A DNA stretch of 59,595 nt from Mesorhizobium norvegicum (GCF_004919685.1 NZ_SMYZ01000063.1:1-59595); one strand, 5' to 3'. Shown: positions 1-10,227, counted from the first letter of the stretch. Notes: a model not told the origin generated them from the sequence alone. A program made the numbers and translations.

Positions 1-25
1 TCGCTACTCACTATTCGCTACTCAC
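1..25. repeat. Two tandem copies of an 11-base unit
   Basis: The unit tcgctactcac occurs at 1-11 and again at 15-25, separated by three bases, just downstream of the first gene's stop codon. Such short ctactcgc-type arrays are frequent between genes in rhizobia. No function is evident, and the array may continue beyond the window edge. Confidence 0.55.
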
Positions 26-31
26 TTCATA

Positions 32-532
32 TCACGCAGCTTGTTTCGCCTTGCCCTTCGCCACCTTCGACATCGTCTTCGATGCGGCGAGGATCGCCTT
101 GACGATGTTGTGGTAGCCAGTGCAGCGGCAGATGTTGCCTTCGAGCTCAGCGCGCACCGTCGCCTCGTCGAGGCCTTCGGGGTGGCGGCTGATCATGTCG
201 GTCGCCGTCATGATCATGCCCGGCGTGCAGAAGCCGCATTGCAGCCCGTGATGTTCCTTGAAGGCGGCCTGCACCGGATGCAGGTCGGCGCCGTCGGCCA
301 GGCCCTCGATCGTCACCACGGTCGAGCCGGAGGCCTGTACCGCCAGCATCGAGCAGGATTTGACCGCCTTGCCGTCGACATGGACGACGCAGGCGCCGCA
401 TTGCGAGGTGTCGCAACCGACATGCGTTCCGGTAAGGCCGAGATTTTCCCGCAGGAAGTGAACCAGAAGCGTTCGGTCCTCGGCAGCACCGCTGACCCGT
501 TTTCCGTTCACCATCAACGAAACGTCCGACAT
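32..532 (-). CDS. 2Fe-2S subunit of a molybdenum hydroxylase (CoxS/CutS family)
   Basis: This is the small iron-sulfur subunit of a xanthine-oxidase/CO-dehydrogenase-type molybdenum enzyme. It passes electrons between the molybdopterin subunit and the FAD subunit. The N-terminal half holds a plant-type ferredoxin motif (GCDTSQCGAC, then a fourth Cys in SCSML). The C-terminal half holds the second cluster ligands (QCGFCTPGM and NICRCTGYHN). The start at 532 is preferred over the longer frame to 589 because an agggagg ribosome site lies just upstream; this gives 166 residues, usual for the family. The large and medium subunits are not in the window. They would be expected off the left edge, downstream of this gene. 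The substrate cannot be told from the small subunit alone. Confidence 0.93.
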   Translation of the reverse strand: MSDVSLMVNGKRVSGAAEDRTLLVHFLRENLGLTGTHVGCDTSQCGACVVHVDGKAVKSCSMLAVQASGSTVVTIEGLADGADLHPVQAAFKEHHGLQCGFCTPGMIMTATDMISRHPEGLDEATVRAELEGNICRCTGYHNIVKAILAASKTMSKVAKGKAKQAA

Positions 533-778
533 GGTCCCTCCCTGGGTATCAACCTTGGTCATCACGCTGCCGACGCGGTGTTGGCGCATCGGTCATGCGT
601 TATTCGTACACCGCACAACGCACAAAAAACAGCACGTCGCAAACGCGGCACATTGTACTTTCGGTCATGGCCGGGCCCAAACGTGCAATCCCGGTCGCCC
701 CATTGCCAAACTACCGATTGAGGGCAACAATGTTGGTCGACGCTCGCGCGCCCGACGCGCACAAAATGCGTTGGAGGA

Positions 779-1963
779 ATGCGGAGAACATCGCTGGCCA
801 GTTCACGGACGCGCTATGCATGCGGCCTGTCGGCGCTCACCACGGATGAGCCCGACATGGAGGCGTTCGCCAGGGCGATCGCGCAGGAGGCAGCCGCCAT
901 CGACGCCGGCTTTGCGCTGCTGTTCTTTTCCCAGAGCCTGGTCGAGGCCAGCACCCTTTCCGAGGCGCTCATGACCCATGCGCCAGGGCTCCACCACGCC
1001 GGCTGCTCGACCGCCGGCGAGATCACGCCGCAAGGCCTAGAGGATGGCCACGTGCTCGCAATGCTGCTTCCGTCCGCCGCGTTCACCGCCGTCAGCGTCA
1101 TGGTCGACAATCTGTCGTCGTCGGGCATGGACAGGATCACCAGCGAGGTCGAGGCCTTGCGGCGGTCGCTGCGCGCGCGGCTGGGTTGCGATCGCACCCA
1201 AGGCACGTTCGCGCTCTGCTTCATCGACGGGCTTTCCTATGCCGAGGAAGCGGTGAGTTCGGCCATCCATTGGGGCCTCGACGACATACCGCTGCTTGGC
1301 GGCTCGGCCGGCGACGACCTGAAATTCGAGACGACGCGCCTGATCTCGAACGGCCGGGTCACCTCCGACAGCGCCATCATCGTGCTGATATCAACCGAAA
1401 TTCCCTTCCATGTCTTCAAGACCGACAATTTCGTTCCCACCGACGAAAAACTGGTGGTGACGGCGTCCGATCCCGATCACCGCATCGTGCGCGAGTTCAA
1501 CGCCACCAATGCGGCGGAGGAATATGCCGCCTCGGTCGGCATCGTCCCGCAGACGCTGACGCCGCTAAGCTTTGCCTCGCATCCGGTGGTGGTGAAGGTG
1601 GGCGGCGAATATTATTGCCGCTCGATCCAGAAGATGCACCCCGATGGCTCGCTGTCGTTCTTCTGCGCCATAGACGATGGCGTCGTGCTGTCGATCGCCC
1701 AACCCAAGGACATGGTCGAATCGACGCGCGCGGCACTGCGCGATGTCGAGGAGAGGCTTGGTAGCATCGACATGATCCTCGGCTTCGACTGCGTGCTGCG
1801 CCGGCTGGATGCGCGCAACCGGCAAGTGTTTCGTGATATCTCGGAGCTCTACCGCGTCAACAATGTCATCGGCTTCGGCACCTATGGCGAACAATACCGG
1901 TCGATGCATCTGAACCAGACTTTTACCGGCATCGCCTTTGGCGAGCGCCAGGCGGCGGAATAG
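779..1963 (+). CDS. FIST-domain sensor protein, NosP-like
   Basis: A 394-residue protein with FIST_N in the first two thirds (GCSTAGEI, then LLGGSAGDDLKF) and FIST_C after it (ending in FGTYGEQYRSMHLNQTF). FIST proteins include NosP, a heme-binding nitric-oxide sensor that controls a partner histidine kinase. The next gene, 14 bases downstream, is a hybrid kinase with a NahK-like H-box, and an AgmR-like response regulator follows, as in the Pseudomonas NosP-NahK set. Function as an NO sensor is inferred from this context; heme binding is not shown by the sequence. The start is uncertain: the ATG at 779 directly abuts a ggagga tract, so a site slightly downstream may be used. Confidence 0.85.
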   Translation: MRRTSLASSRTRYACGLSALTTDEPDMEAFARAIAQEAAAIDAGFALLFFSQSLVEASTLSEALMTHAPGLHHAGCSTAGEITPQGLEDGHVLAMLLPSAAFTAVSVMVDNLSSSGMDRITSEVEALRRSLRARLGCDRTQGTFALCFIDGLSYAEEAVSSAIHWGLDDIPLLGGSAGDDLKFETTRLISNGRVTSDSAIIVLISTEIPFHVFKTDNFVPTDEKLVVTASDPDHRIVREFNATNAAEEYAASVGIVPQTLTPLSFASHPVVVKVGGEYYCRSIQKMHPDGSLSFFCAIDDGVVLSIAQPKDMVESTRAALRDVEERLGSIDMILGFDCVLRRLDARNRQVFRDISELYRVNNVIGFGTYGEQYRSMHLNQTFTGIAFGERQAAE

Positions 1964-1977
1964 GACGGCGCAACAAG

Positions 1978-3318
1978 ATGCCGCTGAGAGACATAAACGA
2001 TCTTGAAAAGCTGAAGAAGATCAATGCGGCGCTGGTCAGCCGCGTCGAGCGCTCGATGGACCAGCAAGGCAACGCTTTCTCGCTGTTCCAAACCGCGATT
2101 TCGCTGGAAAACCGGGTGCGCACGCGCACCGAGGAACTGCATTCGACCTTGCGCCGGCTGGAGCAATCCAACATCGACCTCAGCGCCGCCAAGGAAAACG
2201 CCGAACTGGCGAACCTGTCGAAGACCCGCTTCCTCGCCGCCGCCAGCCATGACGTGCTGCAGCCGCTGAACGCCGCCCACCTTTCGGTTTCGGCGCTCGC
2301 CGAAGTGCAGACCAGCGACGAGGGCAAGAAGCTGGTGCGGCAGGTCGAGCGCTCGCTGGAGACGATGGAGGACCTGCTGCGCACGCTGCTCGACATCTCC
2401 AAGCTCGATGCCGGCGTTGTGCAGCCCGACATAGGCGACGTCAGCCTGGAGGCGCTGTTTTCGTCGCTGCGCTCGGATTTCCTGCCGGTGGCGGAACTGA
2501 AGGGGCTGTCGCTGAAATTCCGGCCGGTCAATGCCGTGGTCCGCTCCGACCGGACGCTGCTGCGCCGCATCCTGCAGAACATCCTCTCCAACGCGCTCGG
2601 CTATACACGCTCGGGCGGCGTGCTGGTCGGAACCAGGCATCGTGGCGACACCATCCGCATCGACGTCGCCGACACCGGCTGCGGCATTCCCGACGACCAG
2701 CGCGAGGCGGTGTTCGAGGAATTCCACCGCGGCACCTCGCCGGCCAATGCCGAACTGGACGGCGGCGGTCTCGGGCTGGGGCTGGCCATCGTGCGCCGCA
2801 TGGCCAGCGCGCTCGGCCATCCCGTGACATTTTCATCGAAGGTCGGGCGCGGCACGATCTTCCACATCGATGTTCCCGTCGGCATCGGCGCCCCGGCCGA
2901 CGCCATCGCCAGCCTTGCCGACATGGAACGGCCGCGCGGCTATGGCCTGTTCGGCACCAAGGTGCTGCTGGTCGAGAACGATGTCGAAGTGCTGCAGGCC
3001 ATGACCTTCCTGCTCGAACGCTGGCAATGCCTGGTGCGGGCCGCGACCTCGACCGACGATGCGCTCGACATGCTGGGCGACACCGACTGGGTGCCCGACA
3101 TCGTCATTGCCGACCAGCATCTCGACGGCGGCGATCTCGGCACCGCCACCATCGCCGAAGTCCGCGACTATCTCGGCCGCGCCGTGCCGGCGCTGATCGT
3201 CACCGCCGACAGCTCCGAAGCCGTCGCCAAGGCGGCACGCGCCGGCGGCATCGAACTGATGCGCAAGCCGCTGAAGCCGGCGCAGCTGAGGGCGCTGCTG
3301 GCGCATCTGCTGGCTTAG
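1978..3318 (+). CDS. Hybrid sensor histidine kinase / receiver, NahK-like
   Basis: A 446-residue cytoplasmic kinase with no transmembrane segment. A coiled-coil N-terminus (about residues 1-80) leads to an H-box AAASHDVLQPL with phospho-accepting His91. An HATPase_c domain follows (NILSNALGY, DTGCGIP, GGGLGLGLAIV), and a C-terminal receiver domain begins near residue 327 (VLLVEND, with a candidate phospho-Asp in VIADQHLDGG). It lacks the PAS domains of some relatives, which fits sensing through a separate protein, here the FIST protein just upstream in the same operon. The likely output is phosphotransfer to the LuxR-type regulator at 4098-4790, now separated by an AT-rich island. Confidence 0.93.
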   Translation: MPLRDINDLEKLKKINAALVSRVERSMDQQGNAFSLFQTAISLENRVRTRTEELHSTLRRLEQSNIDLSAAKENAELANLSKTRFLAAASHDVLQPLNAAHLSVSALAEVQTSDEGKKLVRQVERSLETMEDLLRTLLDISKLDAGVVQPDIGDVSLEALFSSLRSDFLPVAELKGLSLKFRPVNAVVRSDRTLLRRILQNILSNALGYTRSGGVLVGTRHRGDTIRIDVADTGCGIPDDQREAVFEEFHRGTSPANAELDGGGLGLGLAIVRRMASALGHPVTFSSKVGRGTIFHIDVPVGIGAPADAIASLADMERPRGYGLFGTKVLLVENDVEVLQAMTFLLERWQCLVRAATSTDDALDMLGDTDWVPDIVIADQHLDGGDLGTATIAEVRDYLGRAVPALIVTADSSEAVAKAARAGGIELMRKPLKPAQLRALLAHLLA

Positions 3319-3339
3319 GGGCCTACCTTACCCTTAATT

Positions 3340-3360
3340 GTGCACTGTCACCGTAATTCC
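3340..3360. repeat. Left terminal inverted repeat of AT-rich island
   Basis: The 18 bases cactgtcaccgtaattcc at 3343-3360 are the exact reverse complement of 3995-4012. Extending outward to 3340 and 4015 gives 20 of 21 matches. The repeat begins 22 bases after the kinase stop codon. Confidence 0.8.
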
Positions 3361-3458
3361 TGGATTGCCGAATAAAGCTCAGCAATCTGCTATAGATGCT
3401 GTCAAGGCCGAAGGAAAAACATCTGGCGTTGACGTGAAAACAACTGTGGTCCCATAAG

Positions 3459-3902
3459 ATGAAAAAATGTTTCTTGTTTATTATAGAAGAAAAAATTTTT
3501 GGCGTTCCTATGGTTGCCACCAGGGCCGGGTGGGAAATGTTTGTCGGACCAGCGACCCTCGTCGGAGAATTGTCGTCGACTAAAGACACGGAGATTGGTG
3601 TCTCCACACGCGAGACGGTAGAGGCGCACGCGAAGGATTTTCCTGATGAAGCTGTCAATCCAGATTTACTTATCAAATCTGTTTCTCCGTACGGAATAAA
3701 AACATATAAAGCTCTTTTCAAGGAATGCTTGCAGATGTCTGTGGAGAGGGAGATGGCAGATAAGTATAAGCTAACTCCTTATGCAAGACTTAACAAAAAA
3801 GGGGAGGTTGGGGCTGAGCCTTTGGATATGGCGCTATTTTCTAGCGGTGATTTAGGTGATTTGGGACGAGCTGTTCGAGAATGCATATCCTACTGTCGCT
3901 GA
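3459..3902 (+). CDS. Hypothetical protein carried by AT-rich island
   Basis: A 147-residue ORF that I do not recognise. It starts MKKCFLFIIEEKIFG and has no signal peptide or obvious transmembrane span; its Cys residues are mostly in the last 20 residues and near residue 90. Codons are AT-rich (many AAA, TTA and TAT), unlike every neighbour, which indicates foreign origin. No good ribosome-binding site precedes the ATG. It is the only ORF inside the inverted-repeat-bounded island. It could be a cargo gene such as an immunity or defence factor, or a non-expressed ORF. Confidence 0.5.
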   Translation: MKKCFLFIIEEKIFGVPMVATRAGWEMFVGPATLVGELSSTKDTEIGVSTRETVEAHAKDFPDEAVNPDLLIKSVSPYGIKTYKALFKECLQMSVEREMADKYKLTPYARLNKKGEVGAEPLDMALFSSGDLGDLGRAVRECISYCR

Positions 3903-3973
3903 TGGCGAGAAATTTATAGTGCCTCGTCAATTGCTTATATTTTCCATTTTCACGTGACACGAAAAGAAAATTT

Positions 3974-4015
3974 GACAATGTCACCGTAGTTAAGGGAATT
4001 ACGGTGACAGTGAAC
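3974..4015. repeat. Right terminal repeat with internal hairpin
   Basis: The right end of the island carries two copies of the tcaccgta core in opposite orientation. Bases 3979-3991 pair with 3997-4009 in a 13-base stem (one G-T pair) around the loop aaggg. The outer part, 3995-4015, matches the left terminal repeat inverted. The hairpin might also act as a terminator for the convergent genes. Confidence 0.7.
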
Positions 4016-4097
4016 TTTTTCTCTAAGTCGCCCGACTACCGTTGTGGGAGCGCCCCCGCTCCGCAGGACGACCCTCGCCATGCAAAGAAGGCAAAAC

Positions 4098-4790
4098 TCA
4101 AAACCCAGCCTGATCCCGAAACAGCTCCGCATTGTCCAGCTTCGACACCTCGATCACCGCTTGCGTGCGGCTATAGACATTGAGCTTGCGCAGGATCTCC
4201 GACACATGCGCCTTGACCGTGGTCTCTCCCACCTGCAGCTCGTAGGCGATCTGCTTGTTGAGCAGGCCTTGGCGCAGCATCTGCAGCACGCGCAGTTGCT
4301 GCGGCGTCAACGTCGACAGGCGCTGCACCATGTCGGCGCGGTCGACGCTTTCGGCGTCCGGCGTGCGGCCTTCATAGGTTTCCGGCACATAGATCGCGCC
4401 TTCCATCACCGAGCGGATGGCGGCGGCGAGGTCGCTCTTGCGCGCCGATTTCGGAATGAAACCGGCAGCACCATAGGACAGCGCCTCGGAAATGATCTTC
4501 GGCTCCTCATAGCCCGAGACGATGACCACCGGCAGGCGCGGATAGCGGGTTCTCAGCTGCAGCAGGCCTTCGAAGCCGTGCACGTCGGGCATGCTGAGGT
4601 CGAGCAGCGCGAGGTCGAACGGCTTGGCGCCGGCCAGAAGGTCGAGCGCCTCGGTGATCGAGCGCGCCTCCACCGTGTCGACTTCCGGATAGGCCATCTG
4701 CACCGCGCTGTGCAGCGCCTCGCGAAACAGCGGGTGGTCGTCGATGATCAGGAACCGGGCGCGATCGTGGATTGCGGTCATGGGGTTCAT
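4098..4790 (-). CDS. LuxR/NarL-family response regulator, AgmR-like
   Basis: A two-domain regulator of about 230 residues. The receiver domain has acidic residues in IIDDHPLF, phospho-Asp64 in ALLDLSMP and a switch Lys in FIPKSARKSD. A C-terminal LuxR-type helix-turn-helix follows (LTPQQLRVLQML, LNKQIAYELQVGETTVKAHVSEIL). The likely partner is the NahK-like kinase encoded convergently at 1978-3318. The frame stays open to 4991, but that extension has no homology-like character. The true start is 4790 (MNPMTAI) or 4781. It is divergent from the fumarylpyruvate hydrolase gene, which it may control. Confidence 0.92.
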   Translation of the reverse strand: MNPMTAIHDRARFLIIDDHPLFREALHSAVQMAYPEVDTVEARSITEALDLLAGAKPFDLALLDLSMPDVHGFEGLLQLRTRYPRLPVVIVSGYEEPKIISEALSYGAAGFIPKSARKSDLAAAIRSVMEGAIYVPETYEGRTPDAESVDRADMVQRLSTLTPQQLRVLQMLRQGLLNKQIAYELQVGETTVKAHVSEILRKLNVYSRTQAVIEVSKLDNAELFRDQAGF

Positions 4791-4954
4791 TTCAGTTCGT
4801 GGGCGATGAGAATAACCTCGCCACCATGGCCAGATTATTGCCAAATAGTATATCGCCATCTCCGGCGGAAAGTGCCGCCGGCACTTTCTCGACCAATCGC
4901 CTTGCCGGAACGCCCAAATCGGTCGAATGTTCCGGCAACCAAACAGAGACCTCC

Positions 4955-5650
<696 letters not shown>

Positions 5651-5654
5651 GCGC

Positions 5655-6305
5655 ATGAGCGAACTCGTCCTGCACAACTACTATCGCTCCTCCACCTCCT
5701 ATCGGGTGCGGATCGCGCTGGAGATGAAGGGGCTGAGCTACGACTACGTCCCGCATCATTTGCGCCATGGCGAGCATCTGGAACCCGCCTATCTCGCGGT
5801 CAATCCGCAAGGTCTGGTGCCGGCGCTGGTGCTCGGCGACGGCACGCTGCTGACCCAATCACTGGCGATCATCGAATTCCTCGACGAGACCCGACCCGAA
5901 CCACCGCTGTTGCCGAGGGATGCGGCCGGTCGGGCACGGGTCAGAATGCTGGCGCAGATGATCGCCTGCGACATCCACCCGGTGAACAATCTGCGCGTGC
6001 TGACCTCGCTGCGCACTCTGTTCGGCGCCGGCGACGAGGACATCGCCAACTGGTTCCGCCACTGGGTGAACGAAGGCTTTCAGCCGCTTGAAAAGATCCT
6101 GGCTTCCTCGCCCGAGACCGGAACATTCTGCCATGGCGACGCGCCGGGCCTGGCCGACATCTGCCTGGCCGCGCAGATTGCCAGCAACGCCCGCTTCGGT
6201 GTCGATCTGACGCCCTACCCGACGATCGCGCGCATCAACACCGCCTGCATGGCCCTGCCGGCCTTCCAGAAAGCCGCGCCCCAGAACCAGATCGATGCGG
6301 AATAG
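5655..6305 (+). CDS. Maleylpyruvate / maleylacetoacetate isomerase (zeta-class GST)
   Basis: A 216-residue zeta-class glutathione transferase fold. The signature SSTSYRVRIAL near the N-terminus contributes the active-site Ser and binds glutathione. NPQGLVPAL and LTQSLAIIEFL complete the thioredoxin-like domain, and DIHPVNNLRVL marks the helical domain of the isomerase subgroup. It performs glutathione-dependent cis-trans isomerisation of maleylpyruvate or maleylacetoacetate. Coupling to the upstream hydrolase gene favours maleylpyruvate, but the two substrates cannot be separated from sequence alone. Confidence 0.92.
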   Translation: MSELVLHNYYRSSTSYRVRIALEMKGLSYDYVPHHLRHGEHLEPAYLAVNPQGLVPALVLGDGTLLTQSLAIIEFLDETRPEPPLLPRDAAGRARVRMLAQMIACDIHPVNNLRVLTSLRTLFGAGDEDIANWFRHWVNEGFQPLEKILASSPETGTFCHGDAPGLADICLAAQIASNARFGVDLTPYPTIARINTACMALPAFQKAAPQNQIDAE

Positions 6306-6308
6306 GCT

Positions 6309-7553
6309 TCATCTGCCCACACGCAGCGTCAGCGCCCAGAACAGCAGCGCCAACAGGCCGATGCCCATCCCAAGCGCACAGACGCCATTCCAGCCCATTG
6401 CGCCATAGGCCATGGTCGAGGCGATCGAGCCCAGGGCGCTGCCGGCCGAATAGAAGATCATGTAGCCGCCGACCAGACGGCTGCGCGCATCAGGGCGGCG
6501 CGCGAAGATCAGGCTCTGGTTGGTGACGTGGACGGCCTGGATCGCCAGATCCAGCATGACGATGCCGGCGACGAGCAGCCACAGCGACAGGCCCATGAAG
6601 GCGATCGGCAGCCAGGCCGCCATCATCAGCAGCAGGCTGAGGCCGGTCACCAACTGGCCGCGGCCGCGATCGACGAGGCCACCGGTCCAGCGCGCACCCA
6701 GTGCACCGGCCACGCCGGCAAGGCCGAAAAGCCCGATCTCGGTATGCGAGAGTGAAAAGGGTGGTGCGCTCAGCGGCAGCACCAGCGGCGCCCACAGCAC
6801 GTTGAAGCTGGCGAAGATCAGCATGGCCAGCACCGCGCGCACGCGCAGCAGCGGCTCCTGCACGAACAGCAGCAGCACCGAACCGAGCAGGCGTGGATAG
6901 GATGTGCGTGGCCGCTCCGGCTCGTGGCGCGGCAGCATCAGGTAGAGAACCAATGCCATGACGAGCGTCAACGCGGCCGAGACAAGATAAACCCAGCGCC
7001 AGCCGGCGAAATCGGCGACGACGCCCGAAGCGAAGCGGGCGAGCAGGATGCCCAGGATCACGCCGCTGGTGACGGTGCCGACCGCCCGCCCCCGCTCCGA
7101 TGCTACGGCGAGGTCTGCGGCGTAAGCCACCAGCACCTGCACCACCACCGCCAGCAGCCCGACGACCGCGAGGCTCGCCAGCAGCATCGCCGCGTTGGGC
7201 GCGACCCCGACCGCTACCAGCGCCACGGCGGACAGGATCGCCTGCCCGGCGATCAGCTTGCGGCGGTCGAACAGGTCGCCAAGCGGCACGATGAAGAACA
7301 GGCCGAGCGCATAGCCGATCTGCGTGACCGTTACCACGATGCCGACCGAGGCCGGCGCGATGGCAAAATCATGCGCCATGGCATCGAGCAGCGGATGGGC
7401 GAAATAGACATTGGCGACGCTCAGGCCGCAGGCGATGGCGAAAACCAGCGCGGTCAATCGTGACAGTCCCGCAGGCGGCGACGGCGCCACCCGAGGCGGG
7501 CCATCGGATTGCTTGAGGCTTGTTGTACCGCCATTCACCACCTGCACATCCAT
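6309..7553 (-). CDS. MFS transporter, drug/sugar efflux type
   Basis: A major-facilitator permease of 414 residues with about 12 hydrophobic segments. The loop GDLFDRRKL between segments 2 and 3 is the family's motif A. It is probably an efflux pump for a small toxic compound; the substrate is unknown. It is transcribed away from an HxlR-type regulator, the usual arrangement for inducible efflux. A perfect palindrome lies 16 bases before the ATG at 7553. The frame is open to 7643, but the extension would run through the operator, so the start at 7553 (MDVQVVN) is preferred. Confidence 0.9.
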   Translation of the reverse strand: MDVQVVNGGTTSLKQSDGPPRVAPSPPAGLSRLTALVFAIACGLSVANVYFAHPLLDAMAHDFAIAPASVGIVVTVTQIGYALGLFFIVPLGDLFDRRKLIAGQAILSAVALVAVGVAPNAAMLLASLAVVGLLAVVVQVLVAYAADLAVASERGRAVGTVTSGVILGILLARFASGVVADFAGWRWVYLVSAALTLVMALVLYLMLPRHEPERPRTSYPRLLGSVLLLFVQEPLLRVRAVLAMLIFASFNVLWAPLVLPLSAPPFSLSHTEIGLFGLAGVAGALGARWTGGLVDRGRGQLVTGLSLLLMMAAWLPIAFMGLSLWLLVAGIVMLDLAIQAVHVTNQSLIFARRPDARSRLVGGYMIFYSAGSALGSIASTMAYGAMGWNGVCALGMGIGLLALLFWALTLRVGR

Positions 7554-7568
7554 GTCGCTCTCCACAAA

Positions 7569-7585
7569 GGTTTCAAATTGAAACC
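7569..7585. promoter_or_regulatory. Palindromic operator between MFS and HxlR genes
   Basis: ggtttcaaattgaaacc is a perfect 17-base palindrome (8 + 1 + 8) in the 98-base divergent intergenic region. It is the obvious candidate binding site for the adjacent HxlR-family protein, placed to control both genes. Binding itself is inferred. Confidence 0.65.
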
Positions 7586-7651
7586 GCTTGCTGGATAGGC
7601 AGAACAGTTTTATGTTGCAACCGAAAATCCAACGCTGGACCAACGATTGCC

Positions 7652-8113
7652 ATGGTGAAACGAACGAGCCACCACGAGGCGGATTGCCTCATCGCGCGGC
7701 CGCTGGACGCGATCGGCGACTGGTGGTCGCTGCTCATCGTGCGCGACGCCTTCGACGGCTTGCGGCGCTTCGGCGAATTCCAGAAGAGCCTCGGCGTCGC
7801 CAAGAACATCCTGTCGGCGCGGCTGCGCAATCTCGTCGCGCATGGCATCCTCGAAACGGTCCCGGCGCCCGACGGCAGCGCGCACCATGAATATGTGCTG
7901 ACGCAAAAAGGACGCGGCCTGTTCTATGTCCTGGTTGCCCTGCGGCAATGGGGCGAGACCTACTTCTCCGGACCGGGCGAGCCATACACCTTCATGGTCG
8001 ACACGCTCACCGGCCGGCCGATCAAGCGACTGGAAGTGCATGCGGAGGACGGGCGGCAGCTTGCCCCCGGCGAGACCAGGCTTGCCGACTTTCGTAACCG
8101 GGAAACCGAATAG
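7652..8113 (+). CDS. HxlR-family transcriptional regulator
   Basis: A 153-residue winged-helix regulator. The typical HxlR core is present: CLIARPLDAIGDWWSLLIVRDAF, GLRRFGEFQKSLGVAKNILSARLRNLV, then ILETVP and YVLTQKGRGL. There is one Cys near the N-terminus, a feature that in some family members senses electrophiles. It is probably a repressor of the divergent MFS gene acting at the palindrome 7569-7585. The start at 7652 begins the conserved region; the longer frame from 7520 would overlap the operator. Confidence 0.92.
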   Translation: MVKRTSHHEADCLIARPLDAIGDWWSLLIVRDAFDGLRRFGEFQKSLGVAKNILSARLRNLVAHGILETVPAPDGSAHHEYVLTQKGRGLFYVLVALRQWGETYFSGPGEPYTFMVDTLTGRPIKRLEVHAEDGRQLAPGETRLADFRNRETE

Positions 8114-8209
8114 GCGCTTGCGCCCCGCTATGCCTGACGGAATCGATTTCCGCTTGACCGGACAGGGAATCGGCTATCGTTTCCCAGTTGCAGCAGGGTG
8201 GAGTGACCG

Positions 8210-9250
<1,041 letters not shown>

Positions 9251-9269
9251 GCGAGGAAGGACGGCACCG

Positions 9270-10163
9270 TCATCCGGCGATCGCGCGTCGTGGCAATTCC
9301 TGCTTCGCGAATCGCTTGGCGCCGACGACGCAAAGCACCACGCCAAGCGTGACGACAACCATCAGCGAGCTGACCTGCTCGTGCAGCAGCGTCGCCGCCA
9401 GCGCCAGGCCGAAGAAGGGTTGCAGCAATTGCAACTGTCCGACCGCGGCGATGCCGCCTTGCGCCAGCCCGCGATACCAGAACACAAAGCCGATCAGCAT
9501 GCTGAACAGCGAGACATAGGCGAGACCGATCCACGCACTGACGCCGACCCTGTCGAACGACGGCGGCATGGTCATCAGCGTCAGCACCAGCATGATCGGC
9601 AACGACAGCACCAGCGCCCAGCAGATCACCTGCCAGCCGCCGAGCTTGCGTGACAGCGCGGCACCCTCGGCATAGCCCAGACCGCAGGCGATGATGGCGG
9701 CCAGCATCAAACCATCGCCCACCGGCGAGGCGGTCACGCCCTGCGTCAGGGCAAAGCCCGCGACCAGCGCGCTGCCGATACACGAAAACAGCCAGAATGC
9801 CGGCCTTGGCCGGTCGCCGCCGCGCAGCACGCCGAAGATCGCGGTCGCCAGCGGCAGCAGCCCGACGAAGATGATGGAATGGGCCGTGGTGACGTGCTTG
9901 AGCGCCAGAGCGGTCAGCAAGGGGAAGCCGACAACCACGCCAAGTGCCACGATCACCAGCGACAGCAGATCCCCGCGCTCCGGGCGTTTCTGCCGGAACA
10001 GGAGCAGCAGTGCCAGGCCAAGCAGTCCGGCAATCGCCGCTCGGGCCGACGTCAGGAATGTCGGATCGAAATCCTTCACCGCCACACGCGTCGCCGGCAG
10101 CGAGCCGCTGAAGATCAACACGCCGATGAATCCGTTCACCCAGCCGCCCGCGGTCTTGTCCAT
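9270..10163 (-). CDS. EamA/DMT-family transporter
   Basis: A 297-residue permease with about ten transmembrane segments arranged as two EamA repeats (first from about residue 10, second from about residue 155). The second repeat ends in the typical GQLQLLQPFFGLALAATLLHEQ. Family members export metabolites or amino acids. It is divergent from a MocR-type regulator, which is often paired with exporters of this kind, and the two share a short intergenic region holding an inverted repeat. The substrate is unknown. Confidence 0.9.
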   Translation of the reverse strand: MDKTAGGWVNGFIGVLIFSGSLPATRVAVKDFDPTFLTSARAAIAGLLGLALLLLFRQKRPERGDLLSLVIVALGVVVGFPLLTALALKHVTTAHSIIFVGLLPLATAIFGVLRGGDRPRPAFWLFSCIGSALVAGFALTQGVTASPVGDGLMLAAIIACGLGYAEGAALSRKLGGWQVICWALVLSLPIMLVLTLMTMPPSFDRVGVSAWIGLAYVSLFSMLIGFVFWYRGLAQGGIAAVGQLQLLQPFFGLALAATLLHEQVSSLMVVVTLGVVLCVVGAKRFAKQELPRRAIAG

Positions 10164-10227
10164 CTTATGCTCCGTTTGTCGGCTCTGTATCGAGCGGAGC
10201 CCGTGGCATTGCCAGAGACAATGCGAT

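Larger units (their letters stand above)
3340..4015. mobile_element. AT-rich island with terminal inverted repeats (MITE- or REP-cassette-like)
   Basis: This 676-base segment lies between the convergent kinase and response-regulator genes. It has near-perfect 21-base inverted repeats at its ends, a visibly lower GC content than everything around it, and one small ORF of unknown function. No transposase or recombinase gene is inside and no clear target-site duplication is seen. The ggtgacag-containing palindrome resembles REP-type elements mobilised in trans by Y1/RAYT transposases, but this is recollection and inference. A non-autonomous transposable cassette is the simplest reading. Confidence 0.5.

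Noticed and set aside
3340..4015. Integron cassette with an attC site
   Set aside because: The end palindromes lack the GTTRRRY/RYYYAAC core sites, and no integrase is present.
4772..4954. N-terminal extension of the fumarylpyruvate hydrolase
   Set aside because: The extension lies in the divergent promoter region and has no family character; ATG 4955 starts the conserved protein.
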